A model generated the notes under the pieces. The model worked only from the letters and a program-made list of their open reading frames with translations, had not been told where the DNA came from and made no database searches. The position numbers and the translations under genes were made by a program. Shown here in pieces: positions 26,831 through 40,200 of a stretch of 64,000 nt of DNA. The first letter of the stretch is position 1. The number at the start of each line of letters is the position of its first letter. This DNA comes from Podarcis raffonei (Eukaryota; Chordata; Lepidosauria; Squamata; Lacertidae). Location: contig NC_070602.1 in the NCBI RefSeq assembly GCF_027172205.1, forward strand, positions 130,390,049 through 130,454,048, in the 5' to 3' direction.

Positions 26831-27842
26831 CACTCTCTTTTGCATTCTTAAAGCTTTCTTGAAGGGGGTTGGAGGGATCACAGAAGGCTCAACTTACCCG
26901 TTAACTCACGGATGGGACTGCTATGTATTTCTTGAACAGCCAAGACACATTATGGATTTTAGAAGTCTGTTCTACCACATGAATGAGCATGACTTAGCAG
27001 TAGGCTTTAAATCCCATGCACTTCTCTGCGAAGGGTACAGCGCACAGTGTAACAAGAGAGAGATCAACTGAAGAGTAACTCTTCACCAAATGTAAGGGCT
27101 CTTTTTAGCCACCGTGCTCCATAGGTTGCCGGCCCGTTCAGTATTATGGAGTGCAGAATGAGAAAAGACAACACCATCAATAAATCTGAAGGTTAATTGT
27201 AGGTATCAGGTGAAACCTTCTTCCACAATGTCAGCTAATCATACAAGTTCAACAGTTGTTTTTTTGCTGGCAACCCAATTCTTTTCCCCAGGAAAATCGT
27301 TTTCTCCCCTTTTCAGCTGCTAATTGGCTGGGTCTCAATTAATAAATGTCTCTTGGAATTCCATTGCTGCTGCTATCGAGGCAAATGTCCTTGTGTGTGC
27401 TGAGACAAGTTAAAGGGTCCCCAGGTGGAGAGGAATCAGTGAGAGCAGACATTATTGGGCTCAAAATTATTTAAAAAACCAATAATAATCCCCTCAGCAA
27501 TCTGATTTCGGAAGGTCTTCTCAAATATGACCACAACAGGTCATTTGGGTATTGAAACATCATGCAAAGAAGGAAGACACGAGTAGCTTCACATGAGGAA
27601 CGATCTGGAACTGGCAGTGAATCAGATCAGCTGTAAATCAAAGCAGTTGTCTATTACAGATTGTCATAAGGAGCCTGCATCAAATAATGTCTTCTCAAAA
27701 CCTGACCTATCTTCATTCCAAGTTCTCAACAGCCTTCATAGACTCAAGCACAGATGGTGCTTGCAAGTCTCTGTATTTGTCCATCTCTGGATATAGTGCC
27801 TGTTCTTTTGTTTATTGACCTCTGCAGACAGTGTCCCCTTCT
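26831..27842. other. CARF 3' flank
   Basis: Includes the presumed CARF 3' UTR. A minus-strand AATAAA lies about 30 bp after the stop (near 27811-27816), with others possible. No other gene recognised. Confidence 0.45.
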
Positions 27843-27865
27843 TCAGCTGCTGCTGCTTCCTTCTC
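27843..27865 (-). CDS. CARF: CARF terminal coding exon (short)
   Basis: The acceptor CTTTTTTAG is strong. In the only phase allowed by the previous exon the sequence reads REGSSSS and then TGA. In another frame just downstream, KEQALYPEMDKY resembles the human C-terminal KEPALSMEAKK. This supports the exon's identity and suggests the protein now ends about 30 residues early. A different last exon that I did not find remains possible. Confidence 0.55.
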
Positions 27866-28763
27866 CTAAAAAAGGAAATAAAAGCATTTAAGTTAAAACT
27901 GATTTAAGACATCCCCGCGACGGGGTGAGCTCCCGTTGCCCGCTCCCTGCTCCTGCCAACCTAGCAGTTCGAAAGCACAAAGTGCAAGTAGATAAATAGG
28001 GACCGCTCCGGCGGGAAGGTAAACGGCGTTTCCGTGCGCTGCTCTGATTCGCCAGAAGTGGCTTAGTCATGCTGGCCACATGACCCGGAAGCTGTACGCT
28101 GGCTCCCTTGGCCAATAAAGCAAGATGAGCGCCGCAACCCCAGAGTCGGTCACGACTGGACCTAATGGTCAGGGGTCCCTTTACCTTTACCTTTACCTTT
28201 GACAGCTGTACTGCTCTAACAACTGGTGGATGCAAGTTAAACTACTTGTAGAAGCGGCAAATCATAATATATGTGGGAAGGCAAGAAAATAGTAGGAACC
28301 CGCCCCCCTCTATTCACTCTAACTGCATAGAAACATACATATGAACAATGCCTTCGACACACCGAGACAAGCCACGAATCAAGTTAAATTTTAAAAGTTC
28401 TCAGTAGAGTTTCTTCCTCATTATTTGTAATTTTGTAGAGTTCTGCACAGAAACTATGGAGTCGAGTTCCTTTTGAGGATGGAGAAAGACACTGCAACCA
28501 TGATCATGCTGACGCAATTCCTTTCAAACACAGAGCCAATAATTTCCATGGTGTGAAATATTGAGGCTGAAGACTCTGCAAAGCTAACACCTCGCCTTCA
28601 ACCATAGATACAAGGTTAGGAAAGGCTAAGAAACAGAAGGCTGCATAGCCTCTTTTTGTTCTTCTTATGGGAGAAATGCACAAAGGGACAGATTTGTCCA
28701 ATTGTCTAAACTATTGATCGTATATTGTCTAGACTCCATTGTGCAGCTCGACGATTAAGCCCC

Positions 28764-28814
<51 letters not shown>

Positions 28815-31800
28815 TTTATTTATATCCCGCCCTCCCCAGCCAAAGCCGGGCTCAGGGCGGCTAACAACACTAAAATAGTGCAACATTCTGAAAACATTAT
28901 AAAAATTAATTAAAATCAAATTGATGGCAAACATAAACTAAAGTTCTGTAAAGATTGCCAAAGGAGGGAGTCAGGCTGTGCCCTGACCAAAGGCCTGGTG
29001 GAACAGCTCTGTCTTGCAGGCCCTGCGGAAAGATGTCAAGTCCTGCAGGGCCCTAGTCTCTTGTGACAGAGCATTCCATCAGATTGGGGCCACAGCCGAA
29101 AAAGCCCTGGCTCTGGTTGAGGCCAGCCTAACCTCCCTGTGGTCCAGGACCTCCAAGATGTTTTTGTTTGAAGTCCGTAGGGTCCTCCGTGGGACATACC
29201 AGGAGAGGGCGGTCCCATATGTATGAGGGTCCTAGGCCATATAGGGGTTTAAAGGTTAAAACCAGCACCTTAAACCTGATCCTGTACTCCACCGGGAGCC
29301 AGTGCAGCTGGTATAGCACTGGGTGAATGTGATCTCACAGCGAGGACCCCGTAAGGAATCTCGCCACGGGATTCTGCACCCGCTGGAGTTTCTGGGTCAG
29401 TCTCAAGGGCAGCCCCACGTAGATCGAGTTACAATAATGGGAAGAAACACTGGTTGTGGGAACACCTTGTGGGAAGAAACACTGGTTGTACCCAGAACAG
29501 CTTCTGGGTGTTGATTAAAGAAAACGACCCCTTCTGTGATTTATTTCTGTGATTTATCTGTTTGCTTGTCCACACTCCTTACTCTGGAGTAGTCGCTTTG
29601 GTGATATATTTCTGTATGACTCTGCTTTAGGATTTAGCAACTATTCAGAGTTTGAAAGCCTGCAACGGGCATGTTTATCTGCCACGAATGTGTATATACA
29701 CCGGATGAGCTCAAAATATAATGCTCCGAGAAGCCTGCACACACCCTGAAGCTGCATTATTAAATGTTGTCAGATACCAGCTAGCAGTCACCTCAACCAT
29801 CCTTGTGAAACAGATAGCTAAGAAGTAGAACTTTTTGCATGTTGACAACCTAGAGAGATTTGTACTTACTAAGAGCTGGACAGTTGTCTGCCGTCTGTGT
29901 GGGAACGGTCTGCTCATCTCCCAAAAGACTCTGATTCGTATCAAGAGCTTCAGCATCCCCCAAGCTGCCAACAGTTACAAACTGACCCAAAGCCACAACC
30001 CTTTGATTTGGTCCATGTTGTTCTCCAAGCGCTGATGTTGTAGCATTGTTCTGTGCTTGACTGAAACTTGCTTGAAGGTTATTATCCTTATTGAATATAG
30101 GCCGGATGGTTAAGTGCCTCCTTGTGGAATGCGTAAGGCTTGCGGGCTGGAGAGGTGTTTTGCTATCAACCCTCAGAAGGGCTGCTGCTTCATCAAATGA
30201 TTGCAACTGTAAACCCTAGAAAAGGAAAAGTTTGTTTAAAAAACGTTGACGCGTTCACCCACCAAAGTGCAAAATAGCAAATGAAGTTCCATGACAAACT
30301 TCAAGTTGGGTAGTTTCTGAATCCTAACTTGGATATATGGAGTGGTACTATCACACACACCCCAAAAAACCCCACCCATCCAGAACACACACACACACAC
30401 ACGTCAGACCAGCAATGCCTAAAGTGTAGGTATGAACTGCAATTCTTTCCCTGTAAACAGGAGGTTGCCAACAAGTGTGTGTCCAGCAGTTACTGAGTGC
30501 AGTTACTCATGCGTTGTAGGGATCTAAAATGTCTTTCTTCAAGGAAATGCATGCTGTAGGAATATCACAGTTTACTATCAGTCAAGTCACAATATTTTGT
30601 TCTTGGATACTGCCTCAACAGGAGTGAATGGTGCTATGCAGAACACAATTGTGCAAGTGTCACTTCTAGGACAAAGTCTGCATTGTGAAATCTATAAAGC
30701 AGACAGCTTGTGTCCCTTCAGACGTGCACTTGTCTTCTCCTGCAAAGAAGGGCACATTTCCCCTGATATTTAAAGAAAAAACCCAATACAGTGGTACCTC
30801 GGGTTACATACGCTTCAGGTTACAGACTCCGCTAACCCAGAAATAGTACCTCGGGTTAAGAACTTTGCTTCAGGATGAGAACAGAAATCGTGCTCCGATG
30901 GCACGGCAGCAGGAGGAGGCCCCATTAGCTAAAGTGGTGCTTCAGGTTAAGAACAGTTTCAGGTTAAGAGCGGACCTCTGGAACGAATTAAGTACTTAAT
31001 CCGAGATACCACTATACACAAACTATAATACAATGGTCCTGTGCTGTACATGTAACTCCCTGATCCCAGACTACTAATTTTTTGACAGGTTGTTAAAGAA
31101 ACAGTAGTTACCTTTTGCTGGGTAAATACTATGGGCTGGAGTAACTCTGAAGTTAAGAGCTCCCTTGCTCCATTTGATTCCACTTTGATTATGGTTTTCT
31201 CTGGTGAGCTCCCTACAAAAACAACCAGAGACAAAGTGACATGGGGCAGGGACCCGTCTTACCTTTGATAAAAGCTTATCCAATCAGCCATCCAAACTAA
31301 ATCCCCAGATATATCTCATGCAGTATAAAGTACTTTGTTGAATGGTCAGTAGTCTACAGAGGAATATTGAAAGAAAACAAGGGAGTAGAAAACAGGAAAG
31401 GAAGTTGAGTGACTATTACAGTGAGTAGTTGAACATTAAATCACAGGAAAATGAATGAGTTACTTGCTTACTCTCTTCTCAGTTAGCATTACAGGTTAGT
31501 TACAGGTAGGCAGCCATGTATCTGAAGAAGTGTGCATGCTCACGAAAGCTCATACCAATAACAAACTTAGTTGGTCTCTAAGGTGGGGGATGCGGGTGGT
31601 GCTGTGGGTTAAACCACAGAGCCTAGGACTTGCCGATCAGAAGGTCGGCGGTTCAAATCCCCGCAACGGGGTGAGCTCCCGTTGCTCGGTCCCTGCTCCT
31701 GCCAACCTAGCAGTTCGAAAGCATGTCAAAGTGCAAGTAGATAAATAGGTACCGCTCCGGCGGGAAGGTAAACGGCGTTTCCGTGCGCTGCTCTGGTTCA

Positions 31801-34151
31801 CCAGAAGTGGCTTAGTCATGCTGGCCACATGACCTGGAAGCTGTACGCCGGCTCCCTCGGCCAATAAAGTGAGATGAGCACTGCAACCCCAGAGTCGGTC
31901 ACAACTGGACCTAATGGTCAGGGGTCTCTTTACCCTTTTACCTTTATGAATGTCTACTTAGAACGTAAGCTCCACTCATATAAGTTTGTACAGGACTGCT
32001 GCTTTAAGTGTGCTGGGGATATAACTTGATCTGATATTTTTAGTTGTATTTAACTAATAATTTAATACATTTAAATGTTTGTTTTATTGTTTTGTGTTCT
32101 GCTTTGTGGCAGTGCCCCACTTAGGGAATTTGTAAAATAATAAAAGCAGCAGCTGATGCTGATTTATCTCTAAATAAACACCATATACCGTACTGTATTG
32201 ATGTGCATTCATTTGCCATGGTTTCTGCTAAAGCAATGGCTCAAGTAAATACAGCAATTACTGTACCTCAGGGGTGGCCAAACTTTTTTCAAAGAGGGCC
32301 AGATTTGATGAAGTGAACATGCGTGAGGACCACCCAAAGTTGTTGAGCTTTTTTTAGGATTTAACCCCAAAGTTGTTGGGATTAGGCCAACTTGTAGGTT
32401 CATTACACCAACACTTCAAATAGATATATTAGCACAACACAATTAGGATCAGCTTTGCTAGCAGCAAATTTGTGGCATCAATGAGATAAATATTATTGCC
32501 AGAATCTCTACATTACTTGCAGTCACAAATTGTTTGAAGCAAGCTATAAATAAAAAAAACAGCTACTAGAAAAATATGCAAATAAGTATGTCTGCTCCCT
32601 GAAGGGTAAAAATTAATTGATGAATAGAATATATATGGACATATTTCAAATTAAGCGCCCAAGGGCCAAAAAACTGATCTCTTATGCTGCCAGCAATTAA
32701 ATTCTTACCTTCCAGTTCCAGGAGTAAGATGTGTTTTTCAGTTCAATTGGTCCGTTTCAAGAGTTGCTAAAATACAAGTTAAACACACACAGAAAAAGGC
32801 TCAGCTTAATGTGCAATTCGCCATACATACACTGGTATAAGCAATACATTGCATCGGTTAGGTCACCAACTAACATATGAGGAATTGCATGCTAAGCCAC
32901 ACACTTATTTAAATATTTTTCTGGGGACAAGTGTTAAAATAAAAACAAATCTACGGATCAGGAATCAGTCAGGTAAGAATAGCAATAAATTGTTTGGACA
33001 TACGTTTAAAAAAACTGATTCATTTGTACATACATGGAACACAAAAGCTTCTATTTGGACACTACGTATATAAGAACTGATCCATTTGTATTTCCTGTTC
33101 TAAATGTTGGTCCTTAATTGCTTCCTCTCAATTAGATAATGTGAAAAGAGTTATGTTTATATGATATGCAAAGAATTTATATAGTTAAACACAGCCAGTT
33201 ACGTTTTGAATATCAAAGCAGCAAAGATTTGAGACTATTCCCTCACAACTGGAATTATTATTCAACCCAGCTGAAAGAAAATAAAATAGAAAAGCAGAGA
33301 AATAAATTTTTCAGTGTAACATGATCATCCCACCCAAAGGTCTCTGAAGGGTTGTATTCAATGTGAAAAAGAACACAGAACATAGGAGCAAGCCAATGGC
33401 TCATCTAGTCTTAATGCAGTGCTAAGATTAATGCTGCTCTCCTCTCCTTTTGCTGCATGCCCCCTAAATCTGTTCTGGCTTCCCCCCACCACAAAACTTG
33501 TGGGGAGGAGAAGCCTTACACTAACACAAGGATTTAGTTGCATACTGTCCTAAGCTCTGGAGCAGAACACACACCCAAGGAATTCGTTCCAATATCGGAG
33601 AAAACTCTACACTCGTAATACGGCACTCTGCTGCATACATAAGTCAATAGGTGATCCTCTGTGTATTTCAGACTCCTTGCATCCACAAGGACCCACTACC
33701 TCGTGGCTTAGTGACATTCCTAAGGATCTTGCTGCAACTTCCTGTACCAGGCTATTTTTTTGCTCCCCAGCCTCACAACTACAGTGGTACCTCGGGTTAC
33801 ATACGCTTCAGGTTACAAACTCTGCTAACCCAGAAATAGTGCTTCAGGTTAAGAACTTTGCTTCAGGATGAGAACAGAAATCGTGCCCTGGTGGCGCGGC
33901 AGCAGCAGGAGGCCCCATTAGCTAAAGTGGTGCTTCAGGTTAAGAACAGTTTCAGGTTAAGTATGGACCTCCGGAATGAATTAAGTACTTAACCCGAGGT
34001 ACCACTGTATCACTTCCAAAGGGCTCATCACACCATAGCAAAGGGAAATGCACAAAGAATCATTCATAGGACAACATTTAAACAATAAATTGTAAAAAAG
34101 GCATTTACTTTTAAGGTGCATGAACTGTAAGATGAAAAACAAACCCAACCC

Positions 34152-34204
<53 letters not shown>

Positions 34205-37200
34205 TGGTGAAGGAATGATTCATTGAAACTGCCTCTGAAATTGGCACGATTAATAAAATAAAGCAGGGGTTCCCAAACTGTGGTCTAGCAGATCATCAAT
34301 GGCCTGCAATCTTCATTCAGGTGGACCATGGCATTTCTGCATTAAATATTTCTATTGATTTTTAATGGCATTTTATTTGTTTTCTTTATTGTATTACAAT
34401 TTGAATTCTATGCAATGCAAATTTGAAAACTACATAAGAAATAAAATAAGTAATAAAATTACAATTAAAAATCATACAATATCTAGCACAGTGTGTTACA
34501 ATTGTGACCGCAAACAGGATAATCTTTAAGTGGCCCACCAAGATATTAAAGAAGTTGGGGAGTTTGGGAACCACTTATATAAAGGATACATAACGTTAGG
34601 ATTAAATAAGCAACAAATAAATGTTTTCAGCTTGCTCCTACCCTCAGTAGGTGAAGAGGCAAGTGTAACAGTCACTGTTTCAGTAAGAATATTACCACTG
34701 TCTGTTGTCCATTGAAGCTGAAAGAGGAAGAAGAGCCATTTAAAGAACCCAACACTCTTATCACGTGTTGACACACATCCAAATCACCGTGAAAAGACAA
34801 AAACTGAAATGCAGATTTACTTATTTGTTCTTATACTCTTATCTTTTAGATTCCTCCTTCTTAACCCTTCTGTGGTTTTAAGAAACAGTTAACTTGGTGT
34901 CAAACAAACCCTGGTCAAGTAATCGTTTAAAGAAATAAAAGCCTAGCCTTCTGCCATGTGGAATATTAGTAAGACCTTCGTAGTCCTCTCTGATACTTGA
35001 GTTGTTCTAGCTAGGAGTTAGGGACGTGGGTGGCGCTCTGGGTTAAACCACAGAGCCTAGGACTTGCCAATCAGAAGGTCGGCGGTTCGAATCCCCGCCA
35101 CGGGGTGAGCTCCCGTTGCTCGGTCCCTGCTCCTGCCAACCTAGCAGTTCGAAAGCACGTCAAAGTGCAAGTAGATAAATAGGTACCGCTCTGGCGGGAA
35201 GGCATACAGTGTTTCTGTGCGCTGCTCTGGTTCGCCAGAAGCGGCTTAGTCATGCTGGCCACATGACCCGGAAGCTGTACACCGGCTCCTTCGGCCAGTA
35301 AAGCGAGATGAGCGCCGCAACCCCAGAGTCGGTTACGACTGAACCTAATGGTTAGGGGTTCCTTTACCTTTACTTAGCTAGGAGTTTGCCATGAACTTGC
35401 TGAGTGACAACCCCAAATAATTAAAGCTTGTCACTCGTTCTATCAGATATCTATTAAGTGACCATTTGAGTAGATAAATTTGCTCTACTAAAAACAATCT
35501 TTTTTTTGTTTTATCATAGTTTATACTCTGTTTCTCATTCTGACAAAACTGCATCAATCACCTTAGTAGGCAATTTAATTGTAATTTACTCAGGGGGGGA
35601 AATTATTTGTGCTAATGCCTTTGAAACAGTTATCCTGGGAGAGGCAAGAGCAGGCAATGAAGACTGTCCACAAAATGACCACAAAACTCGGCTTAAAGAG
35701 AAAGAGAGGAAAAAAGAAGAGTCCACGCTTACCATTGCCGGAATAGTTTCTGAGTTGTATAATATCTTCCCGTTTCTTAGCGACTTCTGCACTTCATGAA
35801 TGTGGTTCTTGAGATCATTTACAGTAGGAAAGAAAGACAAGTTGTGCTTCTCTGGTACTTCATCAGGTCTGAACAATTCTCGTTCCACAAATTTTCTGTT
35901 GAGTATTAGAAATGGGGGGGGAAAGAGGATTACACACGTGTTGATACGTGATTTATTGTACCTGCCGCTCTTCCGAACAACATACAATCAAGGCTTGGGA
36001 AGTTAGCATTCCTTCCCCAAGCAGGGTAGAGCTCACATTCACAGATGGAGGTCTCCTGCCTCTCCTTTTCCTTAAGCGTCTGGAGACTGGGGTATCCTTG
36101 GGAATGGTGCAGGGGCCTACAAATGAAGCAAGACTTGGTGGAAGTCCCCTTCAAGCCCAAGTGTTTTACTCTTGTTGTTGTTGTTTAGTCGTTTAGTCGT
36201 GACCGACTCTTCGTGACCCCATGGACCAGAGCACACCAGGCACTCCTGTCTTCCACTGCCTCCCACAGTTTGGTCAAACTCATGCTGGTAGCTTCGAGAA
36301 CACTGTCCAACCATCTCGTCCTCTGTCGCCCCCTTCTCCTTGTGCCCTCCATCTTTCCCAACATCAAGGTCTTTTCCAGGGAGTCTTCTCTTCTCATGAG
36401 GTGGCCAAAGTATTGGAGCCTCAGCTTCAGGATCTGTCCTTCCAGTGAGCACTCAGGGCTGATTTCCTTCAGAATGGATAGGTTTGATCTTCTTGCAGTC
36501 CATGGGACTCTCAAGAGTCTCCTCCAGCACCATAATTCAAAAGCATCCATTCTTTGGCGATCAGCCTTTTTTATGGTCCAGCTCTCACTTCCATACATCA
36601 CTACTGGGAAAACCATAGCTTTCACTATACGGACCTTTGTTGGCAAGGTGATGTCTCTGCTTTTTACTCTACTAACATACATTTGGCCTGATTATCCAGG
36701 GTCAGATTAACCCATTCTTTTCCTACTGGAAATTTTGCTGGACTACTTAGGAAAAATCCAAAAACTTTGCAAAAACAAAACAACCAGGCAAACAGAAGAC
36801 TGGTAAAGAAAATATAGAATACCAATATGTAAAGCTTTATCTTCTGTGCAGTGTAAGAAAAACTACAACTTAGCCTATACTTTGGATTCTTGAATAATCT
36901 CAGGTATGGATAATAAAGTAGTAAGTTTCTATGCTATAGGCTTAGTGACTAGAGGTTTACTACAGGTCTCTGGGGTGCTCTTTCCAATTGGTCTGAAAAG
37001 CATCTACCTTGATATATGGGAAGGATCTGTGCAACCACATTCCACTCCCAAAAGAGCCAAAATGTCGAAATCAGGACAGGGGTGGGGAGCGGGCACTGTG
37101 TCATAACCCACACAAAGTGGAAGAAGTGTGTTGTGTAGAGACTTACAAAGACTTACCGTAACTGTTTCCTCACTGCGTAGACTTGTTCTATTCCTTGAGA

Positions 37201-40200
37201 CACTAGCTCTCGGATCTTATCTGCAACTTGCGGGTGAAGTCGCGAGGGCAGCAGGCAGCTTTCGTCTTTGCCTGCATCGTCCTCTCCCTCAGAAGAAGGT
37301 ATGGAGAATGGCGATCGTGGGAGGCACATCTCTAGCTCATGATACTGATGAGCCTGCTGAGTAGGTAACTGCACATACCACCTGGCGAGAAAAACTGGAA
37401 GATGAAACTCCCAAGAAAGTAATTCCTTTCTCCAGCAGGAGGGGGGAAACCAACTCTAGTGAATATTTCAGGTCTAACTCAGGCATAGGCAAACTCCAAC
37501 CCTCCAGATGTTTGGGACTACAATTCCCATCATCCCTAGCTAACAGGACCAGTGGTCAGGGATGATGGGAATTGTAGTCCCAAACACCTGGAGGGCCGGA
37601 GTTTGCCCATGCCTGGTCTAACTCATGGGCATCACCCACTTCCACAGAGATTGCTGTTATCTTTGCCACTCCACGGCAGTAAAAGTAAAGAACCCCTGGA
37701 CTGTTAAGTCCAGTCAAAGGCGACTATGGGGTGTGGCGCTCATCTTGCTTTCAGGCCGAGGGAACCAGTGTTTGTCCACATACAACTTTTCTGAGGCATG
37801 TGGCCAGCATGACTAAGCTGCTTCTGGTGCAACAGAACACCGTGACAGAAGTCAGAGCGCACAGAAATACTGTTTACCTTCCCGCCACAGTGGTACCTAT
37901 TTATCTACTTGCACTGGCATGCTTTCAAACTGCTAGGTTGGCAGGAGCTGGGACCGAGCAACGGGAGCTCACACCGTCGTGGGGATTCGAACCGCTGACC
38001 TTTTGACCGGCAAACCCAAGAGGCGCAGTGGTTTAGACCACAGCGCTACCTGCGTCCCTGGCAGTAGCACTATCTTGGAGTAGGTGCGGTCTGTGATGCT
38101 GTCAAGTAGCATGTGCCACTGATCCTGATCACACTACACTGGCTGCCAGTGATCTACCGAGCCTGATTCTAACAGCTTAGAACTTAAGTTCCTAAAAGAG
38201 CGCCTTCCATCTCAGACCCTATGACTGGCAGGTGAGGCCTTGTTGGTGACGGCACCACTGGGGCCTGCTTTTCAGTAGTGGTTCCCCTTTGTGGAGTGCC
38301 CTCCCTAATGAGGTGTGCCTGTCTCCAACATTATTAACTTCCAGGAGAAATCCGAAAACATTCATTTATCCAGGCATTTGCTGCCTGAATAATGTTGCAC
38401 GCCACCCTAATATCCGAGCAGTATGAGATTCCAGGGTTTCCAGGCTCTTACCCCGGGTTTGTGGAATGATGTCTATATGATATATAGTTTATTTACACAT
38501 ATATACAACCTGAGCCTACAATTAATAATAATTGATTATTTATACCCCGCCCATCTGGCTGAGTTTCCCTAGCCACTCTTGGCGGCTCCCAATCAAGTGT
38601 TAAAAACAGTACAGCATTAAATATTGAGGGGTTCATGACATTAACGCCCCAAAAGGGTCTTCTTTCTCCCATATCTGCAGCCTATGGTTTCAAACAGAAA
38701 CCAACCATTGTGCTCTGACTCTCTTTCCAGCTTGCTGCCTTTAACAGCCTGCAACCTTCTTTCCTGTAGGTCACATCAAAGAACCAAAACTCTAAAGACT
38801 CTGCTTCAAACTCTCACTTGGTTTTTTAACTAACTCAGAGCTGAAGGAGGGGCTCCAGCCCTTTTGCTGTCTGGCACAGAGTCCTCTCTCTTTTGCTTTC
38901 TTAATGGTCCATCACCTTTCCCTTTGTTCTCTCTTAATGGCTCATCTCCCAGGTGATCACCTCATGACAAAACCAGCCTGGTTTATATTTTAACCCTGGC
39001 TGGATCTAGGAGTTCAGAAGGCTTAACAACTTTCTAACACTTACTAGGTCCAGGACTTTAGGGGCACCCAGCACCTCCAAACTCATAACAACAATACTGT
39101 TCCTGGCAACCCTGAGGTTGAAATAATGAAATAATGATTTTAAATGTAACTGTTTTCAGAACGCTTTAAACTGCTTTAGTTTTGTTGTTGTTGTGAATGT
39201 GCTTGCTACCATGAACTCTTTTGAGAAGAAGGCAGGATATAAATGCAGTTATTAAAACCTTAACTTTGACTAGCATTAACACCAGTGCTTTTTTTTTCTT
39301 CCTAAAAAAATGTTTAGGAGTATCTCATTTTCCTACTCATATTGAAATACTGCCCCTCAATGAGGCCAAACTTAGATTCACAAAATGTTTAGGGGTATGC
39401 GTTTCCCTGCGTCCCTCCCAGAAAAAAAGCACTGATTAACACTGATAATTAACCTTTTTCATAGAGGAATGACACACACGCAGCCTTATTTCTTCTCCCA
39501 AAATCACACACAACCTTTGTTAGCCAAGTCAGCACATAAAAATCTCCCAATGAGAATGCACAAATGGAAACATCAACAAAATGTGGTGTGGAGCACTCCT
39601 GTTCAGGGGTCTGGCCAGTCAACTATATCCTCTTCCAGAATACTTCATTCCATTCCCTGCTAGTTTCCAGCTCTCTCCCCAGCTCCTTCAAGACTCGGGA
39701 CACTCTTTATTCTGTGGCCCCTGACAATGTCCAACCCCAACTGGGTTGTGTTGTGAGGGTTTGATCCTGTATGGTTTTTCCTCCCTGAATAGATATTTAT
39801 TTACTTCTACTGTTTTTGCAGCTCCTTCAAACAATCCAATACTTCCCTTTTGTTTCTTAAGTTGCCCTGATTCTGTTGCACAGCTGTTAGCACTCAGCAC
39901 CCAAGTTTGTTTGCTAGGAGCGATCAAACTAAATGGGTTTCTGAGACATTCCTAATAAAGTGGCACCTCTGGTTACATACTTAATTCATTCCGGAGGTAC
40001 GTTCTTAACCTGAAACTGTTCTTAACCTGAAGCACCACTTTAGCTAATGGGGCCTCCCGTTGCTGCCGCACCACCGCCGCGCAATTTCTTTCTTTTTCTT
40101 TTTTTAATAAGTTTTTATTGTTAAAATAGTTCATCATTAATACACATATACAAGCATACAAACATACATTTCATACAATCCTTAAAAGTGTTCAAACATA

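Noticed and set aside
31637-31864. Recurring 63-90-codon frames such as [17 protein letters not shown] in many places
   Set aside because: They are translations of the squamate SINE, not genes.
36213-36710. Long frames antisense to BovB ORFs
   Set aside because: These are mirror frames of the BovB C-terminal region, seen opposite every BovB copy.
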